From positions 109,871-173,870 of the forward strand of contig CAIMUF010000032.1 of the NCBI GenBank assembly GCA_903844635.1: a stretch of 64,000 nt of DNA, given 5' to 3'. Numbering within the stretch: the stretch's first letter is position 1; the number at the start of each line of letters is the position of its first letter. Positions 39,733 to 50,920 of the stretch are shown here, piece by piece. The position numbers and the translations under genes were made by a program. Under the pieces are notes generated by a model. It had not been told where the DNA came from. It ran no database searches and saw only the letters and a program-made list of their open reading frames with translations. The stretch is from an uncultured Sulfuricurvum sp. (GTDB taxonomy: Bacteria; Campylobacterota; Campylobacteria; Campylobacterales; Sulfurimonadaceae).

Positions 39733-41643
39733 ATGGCATTTGAAAAAGCGTTACAAGACATGAGTATTAAAAAACGGATGAATTATCTCGTTAGCGCGGC
39801 CACAATGTCCGTTATTGGTGCTGCCGTATTCGTATACTTTGCCTTTAGCAGTTTAGAGAGTCAATACAGTGAGCTTCAAGAAAAAACCATATCAGGAGCC
39901 ATGAACGCGCTTGAAATCGAAAAAGATCTTAACTACATCAGTCGTACCAGTCGCGATATTATGCTGGGTGGTGATTATAATAAAAATATTGATAAACTTG
40001 AAAAACATATTGATAAAATTCATACCGTATTTATTGAACTGGATAAAAGCGCGAGCGAACCCGCTGAACAACAACTTATTAAGGATGCGAAAGAGAGCAC
40101 CTCTGCCTTTTTAGACAACTCGCTTACAATGATGAAGTCCCTCGATGCTGCAACAATTTCTAGTAACTCTACTGCAATTTATGCAAAATACAAAAAAGAG
40201 TTAACTCCTTATGCAGATGCTTCAAGAGACAAATTTGAAAAAGTTGTGGAACTCAAACACGAAAAGCTCAAAACAGCTTCCGAAAGCCTTCACTCTCAAA
40301 TCACATTCTATAAATTTTTTGTCCTTATGACAGGATTTGGTGTAGCCATTGTTATTTTTATTTTTGCCAGTATGATCAGCAGTTCGATCACCATTGCAAT
40401 CGAAAAGTTTACACGCATTATTGCCAGTATCTCAGAGGGTAACTTCAAACAAACATCCGTTAATGCTCCCGAAGGTACGGAAATGGGAATTATGGGAAAT
40501 GCACTCGGACAGCTCATAACTCAAATACAAAATCTTATCCATCAGATCAACACATCCATCTCTGGTGCGACTAAAGGAGATTTTTCACATACCCTTTCAA
40601 GCGTAGGAATGCATGGAGAGTTTGTGGATGCTATTGAAAACGTCAGCACCAGTATTACAGTTATGAAGATGCAAGATCAGAAAAAACGTCGAGATTCACT
40701 AAACTCTGAACTAAGCCAACTCAACGTAAAAGTGACAGAAAGTCTCAGTGTCATCCAAGAAAACCTTCAAAGTAATATCCAAGACCTAAAAGCAGTAACA
40801 AGCGCAACGACCACAGCAGCTGTTCTAGCCAATGACAGTCGAGACACCATTTCCATTATCATCAATGAACTCAATATGCTCAACGAAAAAGTAAGCAATA
40901 ATAACGATGCAATCGGGCATATTGCATCCCGTGCGAACGAAATTAACTCCGTGATTCAACTCATTACCGATATTGCTGATCAAACGAACCTTCTAGCGCT
41001 CAATGCTGCTATCGAAGCTGCTCGAGCAGGAGAACATGGCCGAGGATTTGCTGTTGTTGCTGATGAAGTACGTAAACTTGCAGAGCGAACCCATAAAGCA
41101 ACGGGAGAAATTTCCGTTTCGATCAATTCACTCCAACAAAATATGTCTGAGATTCAAACCAGCGCTGAAGAGATGAATGAAGTTGTTGCACGTTCCAGTT
41201 CAAGTATTATCAGCTTTGAAGACACTCTGGTTCAGCTGAGTGAAGGCTCATCCAATATTGTGACTTCTTCTCACAATATGGAAAATAGCTCGTTTATTAT
41301 TTTAGCAAAAATTGATCATATTCTTTACAAAGCACGTGCATACAACAGTGTCATGGTCTGTGACCAAAAACTTATTGCTATGGATGCACATCAATGTCGT
41401 CTTGGTAAATGGTATGACGGTGAAGGAAAAGAGCGTTTTGGTAAAATGGGGAGTTATGAGCAGATCAAAGCACCTCATGCAGTTGTTCATCAAAATGCTA
41501 ACAAAAATCTCACTTTCATTGCTCAAGGTGAAGAGAACATTCTCAACAACAGTAGTGAAATCATTTCAAACTTTAAAGAGATGGAAAATGCTAGTGAACG
41601 ACTTTTTGTACTTATGGACAATGTTCTTATTGAGAGTCGGTAA
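39733..41643 (+). CDS. Methyl-accepting chemotaxis protein with C-terminal CZB (zinc-binding) domain
   Basis: Two TM segments, HAMP, signalling hairpin [41 protein letters not shown]-like [13 protein letters not shown]...HQCRLGKWY...HAVVHQNA. Confidence 0.93.
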   Translation: MAFEKALQDMSIKKRMNYLVSAATMSVIGAAVFVYFAFSSLESQYSELQEKTISGAMNALEIEKDLNYISRTSRDIMLGGDYNKNIDKLEKHIDKIHTVFIELDKSASEPAEQQLIKDAKESTSAFLDNSLTMMKSLDAATISSNSTAIYAKYKKELTPYADASRDKFEKVVELKHEKLKTASESLHSQITFYKFFVLMTGFGVAIVIFIFASMISSSITIAIEKFTRIIASISEGNFKQTSVNAPEGTEMGIMGNALGQLITQIQNLIHQINTSISGATKGDFSHTLSSVGMHGEFVDAIENVSTSITVMKMQDQKKRRDSLNSELSQLNVKVTESLSVIQENLQSNIQDLKAVTSATTTAAVLANDSRDTISIIINELNMLNEKVSNNNDAIGHIASRANEINSVIQLITDIADQTNLLALNAAIEAARAGEHGRGFAVVADEVRKLAERTHKATGEISVSINSLQQNMSEIQTSAEEMNEVVARSSSSIISFEDTLVQLSEGSSNIVTSSHNMENSSFIILAKIDHILYKARAYNSVMVCDQKLIAMDAHQCRLGKWYDGEGKERFGKMGSYEQIKAPHAVVHQNANKNLTFIAQGEENILNNSSEIISNFKEMENASERLFVLMDNVLIESR

Positions 41644-41681
41644 ATTTTAAACCTCAGAGAAATTTTAAGAAGCTTCCCACA

Positions 41682-41759
41682 TGGTCGGAGCGACCTGACT
41701 CGAACAGGCGACCTCTACCACCCCAAGGTAGTGCGCTAGCCAAACTGCGCTACGCCCCG
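41682..41759 (-). tRNA. tRNA-Pro(GGG), CCA encoded
   Basis: Reverse complement CGGGGCGTAGCGCAGTTTGGCTAGCGCACTACCTTGGGGTGGTAGAGGTCGCCTGTTCGAGTCAGGTCGCTCCGACCA folds as a cloverleaf; anticodon loop TTGGGGT. Confidence 0.95.
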
Positions 41760-41836
41760 ATCAATAAATGTGGAGTGCAAGAATAATCGAAACTTTATTA
41801 ATCCCACCTAAAAGTTACTCTCGATATACTCTGCGT

Positions 41837-42598
41837 ATGCAAATCGTACTCCCACCCATTTTACTGCCGAATCCAAAAGTCACCGCCTGTTTTACGACTC
41901 GGCATGGTGGGGTATCACACTCGCCCTATACCACCGCGAATCTTGCATTTCATGTCGGTGACGCGCTCAACGATGTTCTCCAAAATCACGATTTACTTGC
42001 GAATGTTTTGGGTTATGATCGAAGAACTTTAGTGCACATGTCTCAAATTCATTCAGATACCATCATAACTATCGATGATACGCACAGTTTCGATACCCCG
42101 CCCCAATGCGATGCGCTTATAACCAATCGCACTAATACTCCTCTTATGGTGATGAGTGCCGATTGCACTCCTATTCTGATCTACGATCCGATCCATAATG
42201 CGATAGGAGCTGTTCATGCAGGGCGTAAAGGCGCGCTTAATAAGATTCTTCCTAAAACACTCCATGCTATGAAACAAGCATTTGGAACTCAAATCAATGA
42301 TGTGCAAATCGTACTAGGCCCATCAATACATGGATGTTGCTATGAAGTCAATGAAAACATAGTCAACGAAGTAATAGAAATGGGATACAAGGATGCAATA
42401 CGAAGGGAAAAAGAACGAGTCTTTTTAGATGTCAATACTATTTTATTACGGCAACTGCAAACGTTAGGAGTAAAGGAAGAGAGTATCGAAGTGATTAACC
42501 ATTGCACCTCATGCAACTGCGATACTTACTTCTCCTATCGCGCTGATGCACAGCACACGGGACGGATTGCGGGAGTGATTATCCTACGATCCGCTTAG
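41837..42598 (+). CDS. pgeF: YfiH/laccase-domain protein (peptidoglycan editing factor)
   Basis: FTTRHGGVSHSPYTTANLAFHVGD, ADCTPILIYDP, AVHAGRKGAL, CTSCNCDTYFSYRAD; ATG at 41837. Confidence 0.93.
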   Translation: MQIVLPPILLPNPKVTACFTTRHGGVSHSPYTTANLAFHVGDALNDVLQNHDLLANVLGYDRRTLVHMSQIHSDTIITIDDTHSFDTPPQCDALITNRTNTPLMVMSADCTPILIYDPIHNAIGAVHAGRKGALNKILPKTLHAMKQAFGTQINDVQIVLGPSIHGCCYEVNENIVNEVIEMGYKDAIRREKERVFLDVNTILLRQLQTLGVKEESIEVINHCTSCNCDTYFSYRADAQHTGRIAGVIILRSA

Positions 42599-44393
42599 CC
42601 AGCTGGTGAGGAAGCAATCCAAGGGATTCTTCTACAAGCAGTGTGTTACCATGCTTTATAAATTCATCATCGTATTCAAAACTAACTACCTGAACATCCC
42701 TGATTTTTTCTTCGGATAACCATTCAAGCAATGCACTTCCAACACCGCCCATGCGTGCTGAATCACTAAAAACATACCATCTTTTATGAATCTTAGACAT
42801 TCGTATCAGCATTTCAGTATCGAGAGGTTTTACAAAACGCAAATCAAGCAAAGAGGGTTTTTCCTCCATAAACTCCATAGTTTGTGCCGCACGTCCAACA
42901 CCGTTCCCGTATCCAATAAATAAGACATCAGAGTCATTGGAAATTAACAGCTGTGATTTTCCTGTCTCAAAAGGAAGAGACTCTGGTACATTCGCATCAA
43001 GAAATGCCCCTCTAGGATAACGAATGACACACGGTCGGTCATATCCGGCTGCATACGCCACAATCTGATGAAATGATTTTTCATCACGAGGAGCACACAA
43101 TGTCATATTAGGAATCAGGCGTAAAAAACTAATATCAAATGCCCCCTGATGTGTCTCACCGTCTTCGCCAACAATACCGGCACGGTCAAGAGCAAAGACA
43201 ACCGGTAAATCCATTAAACATACGTCGTGGATCACTTGATCGAATCCACGTTGTAAAAAGGTCGAATAGATCGTACAAAACGGTTTAAACCCCTCTTTTG
43301 CCAATGCAGCCATAGAGGTTACGGCATGCTGTTCAGCAATCGCAACATCCCAAAAGCGTTCAGGATATTTTTCCATTAAAGCACTTAGTCCTGTTCCGCT
43401 TGGCATTGCTGCTGTTGCTCCCACGATTTTCGGATTATGATCAGCTTGATGCATAAGCGCTTCTGCATAGATTTGAGTAGCATTTTTAGCAGAGCTTTTA
43501 GTATTAGCCGTTCCGCTTTTTAGATCAAAAGGAGAAACGCCATGCCATTTTTCATGCTTACCCTCAGCAATCTCATACCCTTTTCCCTTAATCGTCTGTA
43601 CATGAACCAAAACAGGTTTTCCCATCGCTTTTGCCATGCTCAAAATATCAATAAGCGATTTAAGATCATGCCCATCAACAGGACCAATATACTCAATCCC
43701 CATCTCTTCAAACAGTATTCCCGGAGTAATGAGCTTGAACGACTCTTCAAACCGTTTGGCGAGATAATGTGCACCTTCTCCGAAGTTATCTACAAACTGT
43801 TCTGTTTTCTTTTTAAAACGTTGATAAAATGGACTTGCCATCGCAGAACTAAGCATCCGACTAATTGCCCCGATTGGTTTGGCAATGCTCATCTCATTGT
43901 CATTAAGAATAATGACCATCGGATATTTTCGATCACCTAACTCGTTAAGCGCTTCGTACACCATCCCAGCAGAAAGAGAACCATCACCGATCAGGACAAC
44001 CGGAATACGACTCTCCTGCTCATTTTTAAGGGCAATGGCTTTTGCTGCTCCCACACCTAAAGATATCGACGTTGAGCTATGTCCTGCAACGAAATAATCA
44101 AAAGGTGACTCAGAAGGTTTTGTATAACCGCTCAGTCCGTCAAAGCGGCGTAGGGTTGAAAATTCTTCCCATCGATTTGTAAGAAGTTTATGGGCATACG
44201 CTTGATGCGAAACGTCAAAAATAAACGGATCTTTTGAGGAATCAAATACTTTATGCATCGCTACGATTATTTCCGTAGCACCCAAGGTAGAACTCAAATG
44301 CCCCCCATTGGTACTGACAACTTCCAAAATTCGATCTCGAATTTTTTGTGAAAGTGCTTTTAACTCATCGTGCGTAAAATTTTTAATGTCCAT
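42579..44393 (-). CDS. dxs: 1-deoxy-D-xylulose-5-phosphate synthase
   Basis: GGHLSSTLGATEI, FDVSHQAYAHKLLT, GDGSLSAGMVYEALN, AIAEQHAVT; ATG at 44393. Confidence 0.97.
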   Translation of the reverse strand: MDIKNFTHDELKALSQKIRDRILEVVSTNGGHLSSTLGATEIIVAMHKVFDSSKDPFIFDVSHQAYAHKLLTNRWEEFSTLRRFDGLSGYTKPSESPFDYFVAGHSSTSISLGVGAAKAIALKNEQESRIPVVLIGDGSLSAGMVYEALNELGDRKYPMVIILNDNEMSIAKPIGAISRMLSSAMASPFYQRFKKKTEQFVDNFGEGAHYLAKRFEESFKLITPGILFEEMGIEYIGPVDGHDLKSLIDILSMAKAMGKPVLVHVQTIKGKGYEIAEGKHEKWHGVSPFDLKSGTANTKSSAKNATQIYAEALMHQADHNPKIVGATAAMPSGTGLSALMEKYPERFWDVAIAEQHAVTSMAALAKEGFKPFCTIYSTFLQRGFDQVIHDVCLMDLPVVFALDRAGIVGEDGETHQGAFDISFLRLIPNMTLCAPRDEKSFHQIVAYAAGYDRPCVIRYPRGAFLDANVPESLPFETGKSQLLISNDSDVLFIGYGNGVGRAAQTMEFMEEKPSLLDLRFVKPLDTEMLIRMSKIHKRWYVFSDSARMGGVGSALLEWLSEEKIRDVQVVSFEYDDEFIKHGNTLLVEESLGLLPHQLAKRIVG

Positions 44394-44404
44394 TGTCACC
44401 CTAA

Positions 44405-45202
44405 TCATGATTCCAGCAATAACGATCTTTTCAATCGTTCAAAACGTTTTTTAATTTGTGAGTCAATATTACCCATATCACTAATAGCAACTACTCCGCC
44501 AGCACTGATAGCACGATCCGATAGTACTTCAATATTCTTAAGAGATCCTACTTTTTCAGAAATTACACCATGGTCGTTTGGATTCACTCGTAAGGTAATC
44601 TTTGCGGCATCACTGAGTTCTTCGATCAAAGATTCGGAGAGTTTAGCTGCGATTTTTGCACTATTTTCCTGTGTCTCAATTCCAATAACTTCTTTGGCAA
44701 TATCAAGAGCAGTATGCGTCAACTCTTTTTTAATCTCGCTAAGAGAAATAGAAAACTGTGCAGCTGCATCTTCCAAGGTCTTTACAGACAATGAAAACTG
44801 ATCTTGCCCTTGCGTATTGCGTTGAGAATTTTGCATCTGTTCTTGCGCTACTCCGGCTAAAAATCCTTCATCATAACCGCTCTTTTTTGCCTCTTCAAGT
44901 CCCTGTGCATGTTCTTCTTGAAGACTTTCAAGACGCATCTGCATTTTGATAAAGTTCGAACTCATGTCATCCGCTTTTTTTAACAAGGATTCAATTAATT
45001 CATCTTTTGCAGACGTTGATTCACGGTTTTTATCTCCTGGTGAATCTGCTAAGACAGGACGTTGAAGTTCAAGTTCTTCATATGCTTTTTGAACACTTGT
45101 CCCGCTCAATCCAGTCAAAATCTTAAACTGATATTTTCCAATTTCATGTCCCGACAAGTTATCTTTGGTAATCACAACATCTTCGATCATAGCTTTAGTC
45201 AA
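44405..45202 (-). CDS. fliH: Flagellar assembly protein FliH
   Basis: Position after fliG; coiled coil and FliH-like C-terminus (KITLRVNPNDHGVI). Confidence 0.88.
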   Translation of the reverse strand: MTKAMIEDVVITKDNLSGHEIGKYQFKILTGLSGTSVQKAYEELELQRPVLADSPGDKNRESTSAKDELIESLLKKADDMSSNFIKMQMRLESLQEEHAQGLEEAKKSGYDEGFLAGVAQEQMQNSQRNTQGQDQFSLSVKTLEDAAAQFSISLSEIKKELTHTALDIAKEVIGIETQENSAKIAAKLSESLIEELSDAAKITLRVNPNDHGVISEKVGSLKNIEVLSDRAISAGGVVAISDMGNIDSQIKKRFERLKRSLLLES

Positions 45203-46220
45203 TCATCTCTTCAGATGCACCTAATTCCAATACACCTTGCTCAGCAAGTGCTTGAACCGCATCTACAATTTTACGTTGAGCTGTCTCGACTTCTTTCATT
45301 TTAACCGCACCCAAGAATTGCAATTCTTCCACAAACGTATCTTTTGCTCGTTGGGACATACAAGAATAAAACTTTTCTTTAAGATCTTCAGGAGAGCTTT
45401 TGAGTGCCAGCATAAGATCATTTTTATCAACCGCTTTAAGAATTTCGCGAACCGCATTCACATCAAGACCTGAAATATCTTCAAACGTAAACATCATTTC
45501 TTTAATAGAAGCAGCAAGTTCTTGATCCAGTTGCTCAATCTGAGACAATGTCTCTTTAGAGACTTTTGCGCCTAAGCGGTTAAAGACATCGGCAACCGCT
45601 CTTGGACCACCCACTTCAACTTTGTAGCTAGCCAATGATTCAAGTTTGGACTCAAGAACTGCACTCACCCGCTTAATAATTGCAGGAGAGATATCTCCCA
45701 GTTTTGCCATACGAATAACGACTTCGCCTCGCAGTTCAGGACTAAAAATATACAATGTTTCCGCAGCTGCAGATGGATCCATGTGGGCTAAAATAAGCGC
45801 TATCGTTTGAGGGTGTTCAGTTGTGATAAAGTCAGCTAATTGCTGTGGTTTGATTTTGGCTAAGTAAGCAAAATTTTGAGAACCTTGCATCGTTTTGCTC
45901 AAACGTTCTAAAACTTTTTTAGCTTCATCAGGCCCAAGGGCTTTGTATAAAATCTCTTTCGCATATTCCAAACCACCCGTATTTAAATACTGATTAGATT
46001 GAATAATCGCATAAAATTCTTCTAAAACAGCGGCACCAATACTTTTTTCAATGGAGTTATTGTTTGCAATATGTTTTGAAATTTCGGTAATAGATTCAAT
46101 ATTCATACGACCAAAAATTTGTGAAGTTGCATCTTCTCCCAACTGAATCAACAATAGTGCTATTTTTTCTGCCATTCCCATTTCATCGAAATGGGCCTGC
46201 TGCGGTTGGCTCAACGTCAT
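45195..46220 (-). CDS. fliG: Flagellar motor switch protein FliG
   Basis: KIALLLIQLGED, EHPQTIALILAHMDPSAAAETL, MFTFEDI. Confidence 0.97.
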   Translation of the reverse strand: MTLSQPQQAHFDEMGMAEKIALLLIQLGEDATSQIFGRMNIESITEISKHIANNNSIEKSIGAAVLEEFYAIIQSNQYLNTGGLEYAKEILYKALGPDEAKKVLERLSKTMQGSQNFAYLAKIKPQQLADFITTEHPQTIALILAHMDPSAAAETLYIFSPELRGEVVIRMAKLGDISPAIIKRVSAVLESKLESLASYKVEVGGPRAVADVFNRLGAKVSKETLSQIEQLDQELAASIKEMMFTFEDISGLDVNAVREILKAVDKNDLMLALKSSPEDLKEKFYSCMSQRAKDTFVEELQFLGAVKMKEVETAQRKIVDAVQALAEQGVLELGASEEMID

Positions 46221-46237
46221 ATTAGATTCCTCTTTCC

Positions 46238-47959
46238 CTACGTATTACGCAATGGTGCTGCTTCTTCATTGATAAGTGCTTGAATCAATGACGCAATTTC
46301 ATCAGGACGTTCTTCAGCTACCTCACGAATTTTTTCAAGTAATACATCATATTTTAGCTCATCTTCGTTAAAGCCCTCACCAAGCCCTAACTGATTTTCA
46401 ACTTTTTTGCGCATTTGCTGTACTTTTTCAACAAGGTCTTCATCCTCATCGTCACTAATTTCCAATATTGGCTTTTCAAACTCTTCTTCTTCTCGAGTAA
46501 ATTCCAACATTCGATCGGCAAAAGGAAGAATTACTTTCTTGTAGGCAATAAAAAGTATTATAGCAACTAAAATGTATTTTAGTACAGGCATAAATGGCTC
46601 GATGTAGGTCGTCAAAAATGCTGATGTTTTAGATGCAGCATCTTTAGACCCTAGACTCCCCTTAGTAGCTTGAAACTCAAAATTTCGTACCGTCACTAAA
46701 TCTCCGCGTGCATCATCAATCCCAATGGATTGCTTCGTCAAAGACGTTATGGCATCAAGCTGCGTTTGATCAAGTGCAACGTATGCCATTTCATCCCCAG
46801 TAGCTGCACTCTCTGCTTTTTTTGCTTCATACTTTCCATCTACTACAACGGCCGCCGTAATACGCTTAATTCGTGCAAATTCCATTTTAGTGGTTGAAAC
46901 CGTTTTTGAAATTTCAAAGTTTGTTGTCCCCGTTGTTTTTTCATACTTTTCACCGCTGCCAGCTAATCCTGACGATCCATTAACATCAGATGGGCCAATA
47001 TTGCTCACAGCACCCGGGACTCCTCCCACAGCCGCTGGTGACGCACCGTCACGTTTTTCTTCGGAAGTTTGTTCGCTTCGCACTACGTTTTCTGGGTCAT
47101 ATTTTTCAGACGTTGAACTTTGTTCCGAGAAATCATATTCAATCGTTACTTTAGCAACAACTCGGTCTTTACCGCCTATGAATGGAGCAAGAACATTAAT
47201 GATTTTTTCCTCTTGCTTCTTTTCTTCTTTGGTTTTATACTGTTGCTGCATTTGAGACAGTTCACCCATCATCGCATCGGAATCACTATCCCCTAAACTT
47301 TCACCGTCGGAATTGATCAACGTAACATTTTCAGTTTTAAGCTTTGGAACAGCAGCAGCAACAAGCTTTTTTATCCCTCGTATCTGCTTGGGAGTAAGCT
47401 TTCGATCTTCGTACAATTGAACCATCACCGATGCTGAAGGAGGAACTTCCTCAGAAACAAACAATGTCTCTTTCGGTAAAGCTAAAGAGACACTTGATTT
47501 TTCTACCGGCGAGAGTGAGTCAATAGAACGGGCGAGTTCCCCTTCCAATGCACGTCTAAATTTTACCTCTTGGTCAAAATTAGTTGCACCGAATTCTTGT
47601 TTGTCAAAAAGTTCAAATCCAACATGACCTTCTTTTGGAATGCCCATTGAGGCAATCGTAATACGCTCTTTGTAGACGACCTCTTTAGGAACTTCGATCA
47701 CATTATCGCGCGGAATTTTATAAGGAATTTTGTCTTTTTCAAGTTGTGCAACCACTTGTGCTGCATCCTGCGGTGTCAGAGATTCGAATAAAACCTGATA
47801 TCCTTCATCCTTGGTTGAAGGTGAATCAGACGTATATACGACCAAAAAAATCAAAAAACCGATAATTCCTGCAACTGCAGCACCAATTATCGTTTTTTGT
47901 GCTTGGGTTAATTTCCCAAAAACAATCACAAGTTGTGAGAAAAGTGCTTTAAAATCCAT
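46238..47959 (-). CDS. fliF: Flagellar MS-ring protein FliF
   Basis: Secretin/PrgK-like domain, ARSIDSLSPVEKSSVSLALP, two TM segments. Confidence 0.97.
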   Translation of the reverse strand: MDFKALFSQLVIVFGKLTQAQKTIIGAAVAGIIGFLIFLVVYTSDSPSTKDEGYQVLFESLTPQDAAQVVAQLEKDKIPYKIPRDNVIEVPKEVVYKERITIASMGIPKEGHVGFELFDKQEFGATNFDQEVKFRRALEGELARSIDSLSPVEKSSVSLALPKETLFVSEEVPPSASVMVQLYEDRKLTPKQIRGIKKLVAAAVPKLKTENVTLINSDGESLGDSDSDAMMGELSQMQQQYKTKEEKKQEEKIINVLAPFIGGKDRVVAKVTIEYDFSEQSSTSEKYDPENVVRSEQTSEEKRDGASPAAVGGVPGAVSNIGPSDVNGSSGLAGSGEKYEKTTGTTNFEISKTVSTTKMEFARIKRITAAVVVDGKYEAKKAESAATGDEMAYVALDQTQLDAITSLTKQSIGIDDARGDLVTVRNFEFQATKGSLGSKDAASKTSAFLTTYIEPFMPVLKYILVAIILFIAYKKVILPFADRMLEFTREEEEFEKPILEISDDEDEDLVEKVQQMRKKVENQLGLGEGFNEDELKYDVLLEKIREVAEERPDEIASLIQALINEEAAPLRNT

Positions 47960-47976
47960 TCTTTTGAATGCCTACT

Positions 47977-49071
47977 TTACAATAAAGGTTCTGTTAGTTC
48001 AAAAAATCGGTCATTTTGTATTGATGTACCGACGGTTACGCGAATAGCATTCAATCCATAACTGCTTAAATCTCGTATAATCATACCCTTTTTTAACAGT
48101 TCTTGGGCTATTTTGGATGAATTTTTTGTTTCAGGAAGTGATAATGTCACAAAATTAGTATAACTGTCGATTATAGCAATCTTTTTTGATGCCGCGAATG
48201 CTTGATATCGCTCCATTTCTTTAAAATTATCGGCAATACACTCTTGCACAAATGCCTCGTCTTCAAGAGCTACAGATGCAGCTTCAAGAGAAAGAGTAGT
48301 AATATTAAATGGCGGACGAACTTTATAGAGGGCTTCAATAATATTGGAGCGAGCTATCCCGTATCCTACTCGCATCCCACCCAATCCATACGCTTTTGAA
48401 AAGGTTCCTAAGAAAAGTACATTCTCAAACTGAGCTATTAATTCTCGTGGATCTATCGCTTTTTTCGGATCTTTAAATCGTGCATACTCCATATACGCAC
48501 CATCTACGATAACAAGTGTATCCGAATCAATTTTTTTGATAAAGGTAAGCATTGATTCAGCATCTATTGCATCCCCTGTCGGATTATTGGGAGTACAAAG
48601 AAAAATAATAGAGGGTTTGTGTTCAAGATAAAGTGCATAAAATTCGTCCATATCATGCTCTCTTGAAGCGGTACGAATAATTTTAGCCCCCACTTGTTTG
48701 GCATAAATTTCATACATTGCAAAGGTTACACTGTTCATAAGCACAGCTGCGCCTTGATGGGCTTTGGCATGAATTGCAAATTCGATTACCTGATCACTTC
48801 CTGCCCCGATAATCAGTTCATTAGGTTGTATAGCATATTTGCTCGAAAGAGCATTTTTGAGCTTTATCATCGAGTCATCCGGATAAAGAGCCATATTATC
48901 AATAATTGAGCGTACGGCCTCTTTCACTTTAGGTGAACAACCAAAAGGATTTTCATTACTTGCCAATTTAACAATATCTGCTTTATCTATTCCATATTCA
49001 CGAACAACAAGCTCGATTGGTTTACCGGCCTCATAGCTTTTAATCGACTCTAATGTGCTGTTAAATTTCAT
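47977..49071 (-). CDS. hisC: Histidinol-phosphate aminotransferase
   Basis: [53 protein letters not shown] at 49071. Confidence 0.96.
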   Translation of the reverse strand: MKFNSTLESIKSYEAGKPIELVVREYGIDKADIVKLASNENPFGCSPKVKEAVRSIIDNMALYPDDSMIKLKNALSSKYAIQPNELIIGAGSDQVIEFAIHAKAHQGAAVLMNSVTFAMYEIYAKQVGAKIIRTASREHDMDEFYALYLEHKPSIIFLCTPNNPTGDAIDAESMLTFIKKIDSDTLVIVDGAYMEYARFKDPKKAIDPRELIAQFENVLFLGTFSKAYGLGGMRVGYGIARSNIIEALYKVRPPFNITTLSLEAASVALEDEAFVQECIADNFKEMERYQAFAASKKIAIIDSYTNFVTLSLPETKNSSKIAQELLKKGMIIRDLSSYGLNAIRVTVGTSIQNDRFFELTEPLL

Positions 49072-50150
49072 AATTCTCCCTTTACATAGCTTCCAAGCCA
49101 TGTTACTTCATTGGTATGTTTTGTCATAATATTTTGAACTCTCTCTTCATCGATATGCCCAAAAAAGTCGATAAAAAACCAATAAGCGAACCCATCATTC
49201 TCTCGTGCAGGACGGCTTTCAATTTTACTAAGATTAATCTCTGCTTTATTGAAATCTTCCAAAAAGTGAAACAATGCCCCTGATTTTTGAGCCTCTTTTA
49301 ATCGAACTAAAATTGAGGTTTTATCTTCACCGCTGGGAGCATTTTTAAAATCACTCAGTATAAAGAAGCGAGTAGCATTGTTGTGAGAATCCTCAATGTT
49401 CTCAAATAATGTCGGTATCCCATATAACTTTGCCGCAATATGAGAACAAATTGCAGCCGCTTCAGGATCTTTTGACGCCAAGACGGCTGCTTTTGCCGTT
49501 GATTCTACAGGTATATGCTCAATTTTGTCCAATCCATGCTCAAGTAAGAATTCTCGGCACTGACCAAAGCCTTTGTCCTTTGAGTAAATTCTCTTAATAT
49601 CATGCAATTTTTCAGCTTTACTGACAAATGCCATATGGATCGGCATATACAATTCTGCGACGATCTTAACACTGCTTTTACCCAGTAGATCAAGTGTTTC
49701 ACCCACTACACCATCTCGAGAGTTTTCAATAGGGACAACCCCAAATTTGGCGCGTGATGCTTCAAGCGTTTTAAAGACCGCATCAATGGAACCAAGTGAG
49801 AGGTATTCACTCATTGCCCCAAAACGTGATTCAGCGGCTTGATGAGTAAAACTCCCTTCAGGCCCTAGATACGCAATTTTTTCAGGAAGTTCAAGATTGC
49901 GCGCTACGGCAAAAATCTCTAAAAAAATTGCTTCAATCGCTTGAGAGTTCAGCAAACCGCCCGATTGCTTACTATGAGCACTTAAGCGGTCAATAATCGC
50001 TTTTTCTCGCTCTGGACGATAAACCGCACCTTTTGTTTCGTGCTTAATTTCCCCAACACGTTGTACTACTTGCATACGTCGATTTAGAAGTACGATAACT
50101 TCATCATCCAATGCATCAATCGCTTTTCGGCACTCTTCTAATGTGTTCAT
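49068..50150 (-). CDS. pheA: Bifunctional chorismate mutase/prephenate dehydratase
   Basis: CM domain ([22 protein letters not shown]), PDT domain ([32 protein letters not shown]). Confidence 0.96.
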   Translation of the reverse strand: MNTLEECRKAIDALDDEVIVLLNRRMQVVQRVGEIKHETKGAVYRPEREKAIIDRLSAHSKQSGGLLNSQAIEAIFLEIFAVARNLELPEKIAYLGPEGSFTHQAAESRFGAMSEYLSLGSIDAVFKTLEASRAKFGVVPIENSRDGVVGETLDLLGKSSVKIVAELYMPIHMAFVSKAEKLHDIKRIYSKDKGFGQCREFLLEHGLDKIEHIPVESTAKAAVLASKDPEAAAICSHIAAKLYGIPTLFENIEDSHNNATRFFILSDFKNAPSGEDKTSILVRLKEAQKSGALFHFLEDFNKAEINLSKIESRPARENDGFAYWFFIDFFGHIDEERVQNIMTKHTNEVTWLGSYVKGEL

Positions 50151-50920
50151 TTACCCTCCAATACTGATTGCATATCCGCATAAACTCCGTCAGGTTTCAG
50201 ATTAATCTGTGGAAGAATTTCTTCACGTGTACGATATTTTCCACTTAAAACAAAAAAGCACTTCATGCCCAAAGCTTTTGCACCCATTAAATCTCCTGTT
50301 ACATCATCACTAATCATGGTCACATCAGTAAAAGAGGCACTGCTTTTTTGTTGCCTAAGAGCCTGCAATGCAGTATCAAAAAAAGGACGGCTTGGCTTCC
50401 CAACTACGCGATAAGTTGTCGATGTTGCAAACTCCAACATTTTCAACAGTGCACCAACTCCAGGATAGCGTTTATGATTTTTCACATAAAGTGATGTTTC
50501 ATGCATTCCAATCAGCTGACAACCACCCAAAAGAAATTCAATCATCTGAGCATATTCTTCATGATTAAAATTTTCTTTGATCGAGAGAAGGACTGCAGCA
50601 GGTGAAACATAGTCCAGTTCATACCCCATAGAGGTTAAAACATTTAAAAATTCAGCCGAACCATACGCTGCTATTTTTTTTTCTTTTGACAGCTGAGATT
50701 CCAAAACCATCAATGGATCTAAATAATGGCTGGATGGAATATTCAAACCTATCGAATTAAGATATGCCAAAAACTCAGAACTTACATATTTGGTACTGTT
50801 CGTAACAACCATATAAGGTATATGAGAAAGATTCAAATAATCAATAAAAGCAACTGCACCACGAATGGGTTTTTTAGTATTATCATCGATCAATGTCCCT
50901 TGCACATCAATAAAAAACAT
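50147..50920 (-). CDS. HAD-superfamily hydrolase (NagD-like)
   Basis: FIDVQGTLIDDNTKKPIRGAV, VVTNSTKY, ISDDVTGDLMGAKALGM. Confidence 0.9.
   Translation of the reverse strand: MFFIDVQGTLIDDNTKKPIRGAVAFIDYLNLSHIPYMVVTNSTKYVSSEFLAYLNSIGLNIPSSHYLDPLMVLESQLSKEKKIAAYGSAEFLNVLTSMGYELDYVSPAAVLLSIKENFNHEEYAQMIEFLLGGCQLIGMHETSLYVKNHKRYPGVGALLKMLEFATSTTYRVVGKPSRPFFDTALQALRQQKSSASFTDVTMISDDVTGDLMGAKALGMKCFFVLSGKYRTREEILPQINLKPDGVYADMQSVLEGK

Noticed and set aside
41768-41836. Extended N-terminus of the pgeF ORF in the track
   Set aside because: The segment adjoins the tRNA-Pro gene; the conserved protein starts at ATG 41837.
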